Part shown: one piece after another, positions 35,195-42,561 of the stretch
How the letters are laid out: every line of letters starts with the position of its first letter
How positions within the stretch are numbered: position 1 is the first letter of the stretch
Assembly: GCA_041920565.1 (NCBI GenBank)
Contig: JBHGXS010000064.1
Span: forward strand, 13,627 to 77,626
Direction: 5' to 3'
Length of the DNA: 64,000 nucleotides
Source: JAGHKQ01 sp041920565
GTDB lineage: Bacteria > Bacillota > Bacilli > Bacillales > Bacillaceae_G
The notes under the pieces: model-generated
The model's database searches: none
Seen by the model: the letters and a program-made list of their open reading frames with translations, nothing else
Told to the model about the DNA's origin: nothing
Translations under genes and position numbers: made by a program

Positions 35195-35210
35195 ACTTGT
35201 ATATACGAGT
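35195..35210. promoter_or_regulatory. TreR operator 1
   Basis: acttgtatatacgagt is palindromic but for one base and carries the TTGTATATACAA-type core known for TreR. Confidence 0.75.
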
Positions 35211-35211
35211 G

Positions 35212-35240
35212 TTGACAAACTTATATATACGAGTTATAGT
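35212..35240 (+). promoter_or_regulatory. treP promoter with TreR operator 2 in its spacer
   Basis: TTGACA (35212-35217), 17 bp, TATAGT (35235-35240). The second palindrome acttatatatacgagt (35219-35234) lies in the spacer, so bound repressor would exclude polymerase. Confidence 0.85.
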
Positions 35241-35245
35241 TTATT

Positions 35246-35259
35246 TGTAAACGTTATCA
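35246..35259 (+). promoter_or_regulatory. cre site (CcpA) before treP
   Basis: tgtaaacgttatca matches the CcpA cre consensus TGNAANCGNWNNCA at every position. It lies just downstream of the -10 box and so would cause carbon catabolite repression as a roadblock. Confidence 0.85.
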
Positions 35260-35281
35260 CCTGATAAGGGAGGAATAGAAA

Positions 35282-36706
35282 GTGAGCAAGAATTATCATA
35301 AAATCGCAGAAGAAATTCTGCATTATATAGGCGGTAAGGACAATGTCGTTCAAGCTGCTCACTGTGTCACACGTCTTCGTATCGTATTGAAAGATGAAGC
35401 AAGGATAGATGGGGAAAACTTACGAACAGTTGAGCTAGTAAAAGGGGCGTTCAGCAACGCTGGCGTGTTTCAAGTGGTTATCGGTGCAGGTGATGTAGAT
35501 CGTGTATATCAAGAATTTATTAAGCTGGCAGAATTGAAAGCGGCTACAGTAGCTGATGTAAAGGATGCAGGCTCTCAAAAGCTGAATCCATTACAAAAGC
35601 TTGTTAAAGTGTTCTCAGATGTATTTATGCCGATCCTTCCAGCCATTATCGTAGCTGGTTTATTGATGGGAGTTAACAACCTCATCGGCGCGAAAGGATT
35701 GTTCATTGAAGATAAAACATTATTAGAAGCATATCCGGATTTAAAAGGTCTTTGGGATTTAATTAATATGATGGCCAATACATCGTTCGTATTCTTGCCG
35801 GCGTTAGTCGGTTGGTCTGCGACGAAGCGTTTTGGCGGCAGTGAAATTTTAGGTATTGTTCTTGGACTATTGCTTGTTCACCCGGACTTATTGAATGCAT
35901 GGAATTATGGTGCTGCCGCAACAGGAATTGATGGGGCAAAAATTCCTTATTTCGATCTTTTCGGATGGAAAATTGAAAAGGTGGGCTATCAAGGGCAAAT
36001 TTTACCGATTTTAGCAGCTGCTTATGTATTAAGTAACGTTGAAATTTGGTTGAAAAAGCGTGTACCAAACGCAATTCAATTGTTGATTGTGCCGATTACT
36101 TCCATTGTTATTACCGGCTTTTTAGCATTAGCGTTTATCGGACCGGTAACACGTATGATTGGTAATGTGATTACAGACGGCATCGTTGGCATCTTCACAG
36201 TGGCTCCTGTTATCGGCGCAGTAATATTCGGAGCATTATATGCACCACTTGTTATTACAGGGATGCACCATATGTTCATCGCGGTTGACTTGCAGTTAAT
36301 TGCACAACACGGCGGCACATTCATTTGGCCGATGATTGCATTGTCTAACATTGCACAAGGAAGCGCAGCACTAGCAATGTTCGTGGTTATGAAAAATCCA
36401 ACGGAAAAAAGTATGGCATCCACATCCGCGATTTCCGCTTACTTCGGTATTACAGAACCGGCGATGTTCGGTGTGAACTTACGTCATAAATTCCCGTTTT
36501 ATGCTGCTATTACAGGTTCTGCAGTCGCGGCCATCTTTATCACATTGAACGGCGTATTGGCTCCAGCAATCGGAGTCGGCGGTTTACCAGCGTTTATCTC
36601 CATTATTCCGCAATACATTCCGATGTTCTTGGTGGGGATGGTAATCGCAATTATCGTTCCTTTTGTAGTAACGGTAGTTCTTTCAAAACGTTTCTTGAAA
36701 AAGTAA
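35282..36706 (+). CDS. treP: PTS trehalose-specific transporter IIBC
   Basis: The 474-residue protein imports and phosphorylates trehalose. An N-terminal IIB domain has the phosphorylated Cys28 in AAHCVTRLRI. An EIIC membrane domain with about ten helices follows, including PLVITGMHHMFIAVD and GITEPAMFGVNLR. It lacks a IIA domain, as usual for TreP, which borrows EIIA-Glc. GTG 35282 follows gggagga. Its C-terminal part aligns with the partial sucrose transporter at the window start. Product is trehalose 6-phosphate, used by TreA next door. Confidence 0.93.
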   Translation: MSKNYHKIAEEILHYIGGKDNVVQAAHCVTRLRIVLKDEARIDGENLRTVELVKGAFSNAGVFQVVIGAGDVDRVYQEFIKLAELKAATVADVKDAGSQKLNPLQKLVKVFSDVFMPILPAIIVAGLLMGVNNLIGAKGLFIEDKTLLEAYPDLKGLWDLINMMANTSFVFLPALVGWSATKRFGGSEILGIVLGLLLVHPDLLNAWNYGAAATGIDGAKIPYFDLFGWKIEKVGYQGQILPILAAAYVLSNVEIWLKKRVPNAIQLLIVPITSIVITGFLALAFIGPVTRMIGNVITDGIVGIFTVAPVIGAVIFGALYAPLVITGMHHMFIAVDLQLIAQHGGTFIWPMIALSNIAQGSAALAMFVVMKNPTEKSMASTSAISAYFGITEPAMFGVNLRHKFPFYAAITGSAVAAIFITLNGVLAPAIGVGGLPAFISIIPQYIPMFLVGMVIAIIVPFVVTVVLSKRFLKK

Positions 36707-36708
36707 AT

Positions 36709-36742
36709 GATAAAGGAAAAGGCGCGAACCTTTTCCTTTATC
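36709..36742 (+). terminator. 14-bp hairpin between treP and treA
   Basis: gataaaggaaaagg/ccttttcctttatc with a 6-nt loop, but only catgagg follows and no T-run. It is more likely an mRNA stability or processing element, or partial attenuator, than a full terminator. Confidence 0.6.
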
Positions 36743-36757
36743 CATGAGGAGGACATT

Positions 36758-38422
36758 ATGAAACACGATTGGAAAAAATCTGTAGTGTATCAGATTTATC
36801 CGAAAAGCTTCAACAGCGCCAATAACGGCGCAACAGGCGACATAAAAGGTATTATTGAAAAACTGGATTATCTCGCTTTTTTAGGCGTCGATTATATATG
36901 GTTAACACCGATTTATAAGTCTCCGCAAAACGATAACGGCTATGATGTCAGCGACTATTATGCTATCGATGAAAGCTATGGAACGATGGAAGAGTTTGAA
37001 GAGCTGGTAGCAGAAGCAAACAAACGCAATATTAAAATTATGATGGATATCGTTGTCAACCATAGCTCTACAGAACATAAATGGTTCCAAGAAGCTCGCA
37101 AAAGCAAAGATAATCCGTATCGGGAGTATTACATTTGGCGAGATGAGCCGAACAATTGGCAGTCGAAGTTCGGCGGAAACGCTTGGGAGTATGATGAAGA
37201 AACAGGACAATATTATTTGCATCTGTTCGATAAAACGCAAGCGGACTTAAATTGGGAAAATGAAGAAGTCAGAAACGAAGTATATAAAATGATGAAGTAT
37301 TGGGCTGAAAAAGGCGTATCAGGCTTCCGTTTAGATGTTATCAATTTAATTTCAAAAGATCAAAGCTTCCCGGATGATACAGGGGAGGGCGCAATGAATG
37401 ATGGACGCAAGTTTTATACAGACGGTCCAAGAGTTCATGAATTCTTGCAAGAAATGAATCGTGAAGTGTTTGAGGGAACTGATATTATTACGGTAGGAGA
37501 AATGTCATCTACGACAATCGATAACTGTATCAAATATTCAAATCCGGACAGAAACGAACTAAGTATGACATTCAGTTTCCATCATTTAAAGGTGGATTAT
37601 CCGAACGGGGAAAAGTGGACAAAAGCTGATTTTGATTTCTTGCAGCTAAAAAACATCATGTCTGACTGGCAAACCGGAATGTATGAAGGCGGCGGATGGA
37701 ATGCCATTTTCTGGTGCAACCATGATCAGCCGCGTATCGTATCCCGTTTTGGCGATGATGCAAATTATCATAAAGAATCCGCAAAAATGCTGGCAACAGC
37801 TCTTCATATGCTGCAAGGGACTCCTTATATTTATCAAGGCGAAGAAATCGGAATGACAAATCCGTATTTCGATACTATTGAAGAGTATAGGGATGTAGAA
37901 ACGTTAAATATTTATCATATAAAGAAAAATGAAGGATTCAGCCATGAGGAAATCATGGATGCCATCAAGCAAAAATCACGTGATAACTCCCGTACGCCGA
38001 TGCAATGGAATGATTCGGTCAATGCCGGGTTTACATCCAATACACCTTGGATTTCAGTTGCACCGAATTATAAAGAAATTAATGTAGAAAAGGCGATGCA
38101 AGATGAAGACTCCATTTTGTATCACTACAAAAAGCTTATTGAGCTTCGGAAAACATATGATGTCATCACTTACGGTAAGTACGAAGTGTTATTAAAGGAT
38201 CACTCCCAAATTTGGGCTTATACTCGCAGTACAGAAGACGAGGTACTGCTGGTTGTAAATAATTTTTACGGTGAAGAAGCAGAGTTCGTTTTACCTGAGA
38301 AGGTACAACTGGAAGGTTGGAACAGCGAAGTGATCATTTCCAATTATAAAGATTCAACTGCCGACTACAAGCGTATTTTGTTACGACCTTACGAATCCAT
38401 TGTGTATCGTTTTACAAAGTAA
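36758..38422 (+). CDS. treA: Phospho-alpha-glucosidase, trehalose-6-phosphate hydrolase (GH13)
   Basis: This 554-residue cytosolic enzyme splits trehalose 6-phosphate into glucose and glucose 6-phosphate. GH13 residues are visible: nucleophile Asp193 in GFRLDVINL, acid/base Glu248 in TVGEMSS and the third Asp in CNHDQPR. The KNIMSDWQTGMYEGGGWNAIF segment and SRDNSRTPMQWN are typical of TreA/MalL-type enzymes. Context with treP and treR decides TreA. ATG 36758 follows gaggagg. Confidence 0.93.
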   Translation: MKHDWKKSVVYQIYPKSFNSANNGATGDIKGIIEKLDYLAFLGVDYIWLTPIYKSPQNDNGYDVSDYYAIDESYGTMEEFEELVAEANKRNIKIMMDIVVNHSSTEHKWFQEARKSKDNPYREYYIWRDEPNNWQSKFGGNAWEYDEETGQYYLHLFDKTQADLNWENEEVRNEVYKMMKYWAEKGVSGFRLDVINLISKDQSFPDDTGEGAMNDGRKFYTDGPRVHEFLQEMNREVFEGTDIITVGEMSSTTIDNCIKYSNPDRNELSMTFSFHHLKVDYPNGEKWTKADFDFLQLKNIMSDWQTGMYEGGGWNAIFWCNHDQPRIVSRFGDDANYHKESAKMLATALHMLQGTPYIYQGEEIGMTNPYFDTIEEYRDVETLNIYHIKKNEGFSHEEIMDAIKQKSRDNSRTPMQWNDSVNAGFTSNTPWISVAPNYKEINVEKAMQDEDSILYHYKKLIELRKTYDVITYGKYEVLLKDHSQIWAYTRSTEDEVLLVVNNFYGEEAEFVLPEKVQLEGWNSEVIISNYKDSTADYKRILLRPYESIVYRFTK

Positions 38423-38460
38423 AAGGAGATTGAGGGATATGCCTCAACCTCCTTTTTTAA
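38421..38460 (+). terminator. Terminator after treA
   Basis: aaaggag.ttgagg/cctcaa.ctccttt stem with a TTTTTT tail. Confidence 0.85.
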
Positions 38461-38494
38461 GTTAAACAAATATTTTGAAGTGAATCCTGTGTTT

Positions 38495-38606
38495 GGTGCA
38501 ATTAATGGGGAAACGGTGCAATTGTGAGCGGATTTGGTGCAATTCGGTATTGTTTTGGTGCAATTATTTCGAATGTCGTGCAATTTAATGGTATTTTGAT
38601 GCAATT
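38495..38606. repeat. Six GGTGCAATT boxes spaced 20-21 bp
   Basis: Boxes begin at 38495, 38515, 38536, 38557, 38577 and 38598 (intervals 20, 21, 21, 20, 21). The first four are exact GGTGCAATT; the last two are CGTGCAATT and GATGCAATT. Spacers are unrelated in sequence. The spacing of about two helical turns places all boxes on one DNA face. The array lies between the treA terminator and two hairpins downstream of the VWA gene. I know of no described role. Confidence 0.9.
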
Positions 38607-38615
38607 TAACTAGAA

Positions 38616-38638
38616 AATGACGCGGAGAAGCCGCGTAT
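38616..38638. other. Short GC-rich hairpin
   Basis: cgcgg/ccgcg with a 5-nt loop next to the GGTGCAATT array; no T-run of note. Role unclear. Confidence 0.4.
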
Positions 38639-38657
38639 TTGGAAGTGTTGGAACACA

Positions 38658-38694
38658 AAAAGAGCTGAGCACAGTTGTTTGTGCTCAGCTTTTC
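38658..38694 (-). terminator. Terminator after the VWA gene
   Basis: On the minus strand aaaagctgagcacaa pairs with tgtgctcagctcttttt, followed by T-rich sequence. It abuts the VWA stop codon. Confidence 0.85.
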
Positions 38695-40578
38695 TTATTG
38701 AATACTTTTTAACAACAATTTTTTCAATAACGGTTTAATTTTCAAACGTAAGTCTTCTGCATGATTTGCTACTAAGAAGTGATGATTGTAAATATTTTTC
38801 ATCAATTGATACGTTTCTTCTTTTGCTTCGCCTTCTTCAATAAAAATGCCGATGACGTCCAGTCCGCGTTTTCGTGCCAGCTTCACTGCTTCGTGTGTAT
38901 CTAAAATTCCATCCTGGTTATAGTCTAAAGCGGATGGTTCGCCATCTGTAAAGATCAATAAGAATTTATGCTTTTCCGGACGTTTTGCCAGCGTTTCTGA
39001 TACAATACGAATGATATAGCCATCCCGATTATCTTCTTCCTCTCTAAGTTGCATAATTTCAGGACCTGTACCCGGATAGAGAGAAGATTGATATGTTATG
39101 ACTTCGTGAATGACATTCGGTTTGTGTTCTTTTTTCGCGTTGGATGCATCTTCCCAAAAGCCGCTGATGGCATGAGGGATTTTTAATGATTTTAGTGCTT
39201 CATGAAACAGAACGACACTTTTTTTCGTTTCCTCCATTTTGTTATACATAGAGCCGGAACAATCAATTAAAAGATGGAACACAACATCAAGTTCTTTTGA
39301 TTCCTGTCCTTTTTTATAAAACATGCGTGGCTGTTTTTCTGTGTAAATACGAAGAAATTTTTTGCGAAGACGTCCGTAAAATTTGTCAGAATGAGCATTC
39401 GTCTTATTTTCAATGGTTTTTTCGATTACTCGCTTGAGCTCTTTTACCTCTTTATTTACGAGAGATTTTATTGTTTGGTATGTCGCTTTTTCATCCGGTG
39501 TTGCTTTTCGTGCTTTCTTAAAAGTATGGGATGCCCCGATATTATATTTGCCGTAGCTTCCTTCATAACCTGCAGAAGAATGAGACGTTTTTGCATCCTT
39601 AGTATCAGTTTGCTGGAAGTTTGCCTGGGAGCTTTTTCGGGAGCTTCCTTGGACGGAGGCAAGGGCCTGATCGTTGTCTTCGGACTCTCGGGCGCTGTTC
39701 CCCATCAGATTGGTTTTTGTGCCGCTTTCCAGTTCAAAGCGAAGGAAGTTTTCGTTATCATTGTTTTTATTTTCACGATGCCATGTGGAGAACTTTTCAT
39801 CCATTTTTTCTTTTTTTTCATCATCCTCAAGCTCTTGCACATCGTTGTTCGCGAGTTTTTTTGCGCATTCTTCCGGTTTCCCGACAGCCCCTTCGTTATT
39901 TAACGGTGCAAGACCAAAGTAATGATTGATCATATCTGTGTTTAAATGATCTTCCAATCGATACCGGATTTTTTCGATTGTGTACATTGTGTCTTCTGTA
40001 TTGCGTGAATGAAACGCTTCGTATAAAAAGGATTCAATCGTTTCCAAGTATTCATTGCTGAAGTTTTCGTATTTATCGCTGGTCAATGTTAAATAGCATA
40101 ATGAAAACAACATGTCTGCTTGGAAGTTCCGGATGCGGTTGATTTCATGCTGAGCATGAAAGTAGCTGCGGTACATTTCTTTTCGGCGCTGAAAAATGCT
40201 TTTTGTACCGGGCCGCAGCTTTTTAATGATTTCCTCCACTCGCAAATCTTCAAGTAAAACGAAAAGCTGTACTAAAAAGCTTTTTAGGGGTGATTCCTGC
40301 AACTCTTTAGCGTACTCTCGAATAAGCTTCATATCCGAGTAATGCTTATAACCAAGCGCTTTTAAATAAATTTCGCTCTTGAGCCCCAGAACCTTATCTT
40401 CCGAATTGCGGTCATCCCAAAAATGGCTGATAACAACCTTACGCTCCTGTTCATCATAGTACGCTTGATACCCGTATTCCAAAAAGGCGCCGTCTTCTTT
40501 TAACAGGGCATACATCAAGTTTTCCATCTGCAAGAAAAGAGAGGCATCAATTTTTTTATTGTTAAAAATTTGTCTCAT
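38695..40578 (-). CDS. VWA-domain protein paired with a MoxR ATPase
   Basis: The product is 627 residues. The first ~330 residues are helical and hydrophilic without recognised domain, then a charged linker (about 210-330). A von Willebrand A domain occupies the last ~210 residues with an intact MIDAS: DCSGSMYNK, the Thr region and FTDGEPSALD. This order resembles CobT/NorD-type partners of MoxR AAA+ proteins, which act together as chaperone-like machines for metal-enzyme or complex assembly. The partner ATPase is encoded immediately upstream (2 bp). The client is unknown. ATG 40578 has gaggg upstream. Confidence 0.85.
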   Translation of the reverse strand: MRQIFNNKKIDASLFLQMENLMYALLKEDGAFLEYGYQAYYDEQERKVVISHFWDDRNSEDKVLGLKSEIYLKALGYKHYSDMKLIREYAKELQESPLKSFLVQLFVLLEDLRVEEIIKKLRPGTKSIFQRRKEMYRSYFHAQHEINRIRNFQADMLFSLCYLTLTSDKYENFSNEYLETIESFLYEAFHSRNTEDTMYTIEKIRYRLEDHLNTDMINHYFGLAPLNNEGAVGKPEECAKKLANNDVQELEDDEKKEKMDEKFSTWHRENKNNDNENFLRFELESGTKTNLMGNSARESEDNDQALASVQGSSRKSSQANFQQTDTKDAKTSHSSAGYEGSYGKYNIGASHTFKKARKATPDEKATYQTIKSLVNKEVKELKRVIEKTIENKTNAHSDKFYGRLRKKFLRIYTEKQPRMFYKKGQESKELDVVFHLLIDCSGSMYNKMEETKKSVVLFHEALKSLKIPHAISGFWEDASNAKKEHKPNVIHEVITYQSSLYPGTGPEIMQLREEEDNRDGYIIRIVSETLAKRPEKHKFLLIFTDGEPSALDYNQDGILDTHEAVKLARKRGLDVIGIFIEEGEAKEETYQLMKNIYNHHFLVANHAEDLRLKIKPLLKKLLLKSIQ

Positions 40579-40580
40579 GA

Positions 40581-41474
40581 TTATCCCTCAAGAAAATAGC
40601 TTTCTGCCAGCTCACGAACCGTCATTTGTTCTGTTTCATCGCTCAGCTTTGCAATAATGCTTCGCTCGATGGCGCGCATAACCGGAATATACATGCTTAA
40701 GTCACATGCATCAATAATCCCGCGGATACTTGCTGCTTCCTCGCTTACACGGCCATCTTTGGCCAATGGAATGAGGTCGCTTGAGAACTGGGCAAACTTT
40801 TCAATGATAGACTGGTTTTGCAGCTTGGATTCTGAAAGTAACAATTCTTTTAGCGTATCCCCTTGAATATAAGGAACTTCGATAATGACAAAACGATTTT
40901 TTAATGCCTCGTTCAACTCGCTCGTACCAACATAGCCTTCGTTAATGGCTGCGATGACACGATACTCTTCATCTCCGTGCACCACTTCCTGTGTAAACGG
41001 ATTTGTTACCATTTTCCGATAATCCAATGCTCCATGCAGAAGTGGAAGAGTTTCCGGCTTTGCCATATTGATTTCATCTATATATAGAAAATGTCCGTTT
41101 TTCATAGCCTTCATTAGAGGGCCATCCACAAACACGACTTCGGATGTTGAACCATTGGTTTTTAACGTGTTATAGCCGAGAATGCCTTCTACATCTAAAT
41201 CAACGGAGCAGTTGATGCTGTGCATAGGCTTTTGGAACAGGTATGAGAGAGTTTCAGCCAAGACGGTTTTTCCGCTTCCCGTCGGCCCTTTTAATAATAC
41301 GTTTTTTCCTAATAATAAAGCGGTAATGGCATCTTCTAAAATGCTGACATCTTGTGCTTTGTATATCTTTTTCCCGATTAATGATGCATCTTCGCCGGCA
41401 GCCGCTTTATTTTTATTATGAATTTCTTGCAGTTGCTGCTGTAACTGTATATTTATATGAAACTGTTCAAGCAT
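40581..41474 (-). CDS. MoxR/GvpN-type AAA+ ATPase
   Basis: The product (297 aa) is a single AAA+ module. Walker A is KGPTGSGKTVLAET, Walker B is FLYIDEINMA, sensor 1 lies in the AINEG region (AAINEGYVGTSELNEALKNRF), and the arginine finger is at its NRF end. The subfamily is MoxR/NorQ/GvpN, usually working with a VWA protein on an assembly or activation task. It is immediately followed by such a VWA gene. ggtggga lies before ATG 41474. A TATAAT-like box on the minus strand lies near 41500. Confidence 0.88.
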   Translation of the reverse strand: MLEQFHINIQLQQQLQEIHNKNKAAAGEDASLIGKKIYKAQDVSILEDAITALLLGKNVLLKGPTGSGKTVLAETLSYLFQKPMHSINCSVDLDVEGILGYNTLKTNGSTSEVVFVDGPLMKAMKNGHFLYIDEINMAKPETLPLLHGALDYRKMVTNPFTQEVVHGDEEYRVIAAINEGYVGTSELNEALKNRFVIIEVPYIQGDTLKELLLSESKLQNQSIIEKFAQFSSDLIPLAKDGRVSEEAASIRGIIDACDLSMYIPVMRAIERSIIAKLSDETEQMTVRELAESYFLEG

Positions 41475-41576
41475 TGTTTTCCCACCAATCTTAAAATTAT
41501 ATCAAAAAAATAATCGCAAATATCCTATGTTATAATAACTCGTTTTGTTCATCGGTGCAAAGAAAAGCTATATGTA

Positions 41577-41608
41577 AAAAGTCCTTCTTACCAAGAAGGA
41601 CTTTCATA
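41577..41608 (-). terminator. Terminator after the Trp/Arg-rich small gene
   Basis: aaagtccttctt/aagaaggacttt stem with 3-nt loop and T-tract on the minus strand. Confidence 0.85.
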
Positions 41609-41632
41609 GTTTTTCCGTTTGCATAAATAAAA

Positions 41633-41833
41633 TTAACGCCACCACCGAGGTCTCCACCACGGTCTAGATCCCCAAAACCACGGTCTCCAGAACCAAGGTC
41701 TCCAACCCCATCCCCAAATACGTGAATCTTCCGGAGAATTACGGTAATCATGTATCATTTGAGGGGTATTATACATATCAAAAGATGGGCTGTTTTGGTA
41801 CATATCAAAAAATGGTCCGTTTTGATACATCAT
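41633..41833 (-). CDS. Small Trp/Arg/Pro-rich repeat protein
   Basis: The product is 66 aa. A Tyr/Asn/Met-rich start (MMYQNGPFFDMYQNSPSFD) is followed by a tail made of WRPW-type repeats (from about residue 44). ggagg precedes ATG 41833 and a terminator follows, supporting expression. It is divergent from a Phe/Gly/Arg/Pro-repeat gene at 42065 and shares the AGACC(N) Arg-Pro codon block with it. The composition suggests a structural, perhaps spore-surface, protein, but no family is recognised. Confidence 0.6.
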   Translation of the reverse strand: MMYQNGPFFDMYQNSPSFDMYNTPQMIHDYRNSPEDSRIWGWGWRPWFWRPWFWGSRPWWRPRWWR

Positions 41834-41981
41834 GCTTCCCTCCTTTATCAATAGTGTCGTCATATCATATGCTGGGTGAGATTTCATGGAGCACGTACCG
41901 TAACGAGGATAGACAAACACCTAAATGCCTGTTTGAGGAAAGATTGGTCTTGTAAAAAGAACCAACCGGGTTTCGTTTGTT

Positions 41982-42016
41982 CAGGACAAACGCCCACGCT
42001 CTCCACGTTTGTCCTG
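41982..42016. other. 11-bp inverted repeat upstream of the Phe/Gly-repeat gene
   Basis: caggacaaacg/cgtttgtcctg with a 13-nt loop and a third cgtttgt copy just before it (41974-41980). It lies midway between the two divergent small genes; it may be an operator or an mRNA hairpin. No T-run follows. Confidence 0.5.
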
Positions 42017-42064
42017 CATATGGTGATATTGTTAGTGATTTATTTATGAAGGAGGATTTTAACA

Positions 42065-42304
42065 ATGGATGAAAGTCGTATATTTGGTGGATTTGGGAGA
42101 CCATTTGGTTTTGGATTTGGGAGACCGTTTGGTTTTGGATTTGGAAGACCCGGCTTTGGATTCGGATTTGGCCGTCCGTTTTTTGGTTTCCCATTTTTTG
42201 GTTTTCCATTTTTAGCAGGATTAACGGCAGGAGCTCTTTTAACACCAGGATATGGCTACGGATATCCTTATCCGTATTACCCATACCCATATCCGTACTA
42301 CTAG
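42065..42304 (+). CDS. Small Phe/Gly/Arg-Pro repeat protein
   Basis: The product is 79 aa. The N-terminal half is three to four tandem units like FGFGRPFG, built from 27-bp DNA repeats. A short hydrophobic stretch (FLAGLTAGALLTPG, about 53-66) precedes a Tyr/Pro tail. ATG 42065 follows aaggagg. Similar low-complexity proteins occur in spore coats and surface layers of bacilli, but this is inference. The AGALLTxx motif also appears in the protein at 59516. Confidence 0.65.
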   Translation: MDESRIFGGFGRPFGFGFGRPFGFGFGRPGFGFGFGRPFFGFPFFGFPFLAGLTAGALLTPGYGYGYPYPYYPYPYPYY

Positions 42305-42369
42305 TAAGAAGAGGTTTTGGTTGAAGAAGTTTGAGGTTACGTAAGAGGATACAGACTATTGTATGATGT

Positions 42370-42407
42370 GACACCACCTTGTAAAACAAGACAAGATGGT
42401 GTTTTTG
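42370..42407 (+). terminator. Terminator with CACCACCTTGT stem
   Basis: acaccaccttgt/acaagatggtgt with an 8-nt loop and TTTTTG. A near-identical stem recurs at 48308-48345 and 54641-54678. Confidence 0.85.
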
Positions 42408-42561
42408 TTTGTGTTAGTTGTAAAGTGTAATCGCATATGAATAGACAATTTCTGAAGAACTTGCATGAATTTTATACATATTTACTTGGTCAATTAACTG
42501 ATTAGGATCAGTGGGTTCATAAAACAGATTGTAGAATTAACAGAGCAGACAATCCGTTCTG

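Noticed and set aside
38495..38606. CRISPR array
   Set aside because: Units of 9 bp with 11-12 bp spacers are too short; no cas gene in the window.
38389..38658. Minus-strand protein with NCTK repeats
   Set aside because: It is just a translation of the GGTGCAATT boxes; no ribosome site and it runs into treA.
41865..42389. Long minus-strand frame of 174 codons
   Set aside because: Shadow of the repeat gene at 42065; low-complexity IQNQ pattern produced by its antisense.
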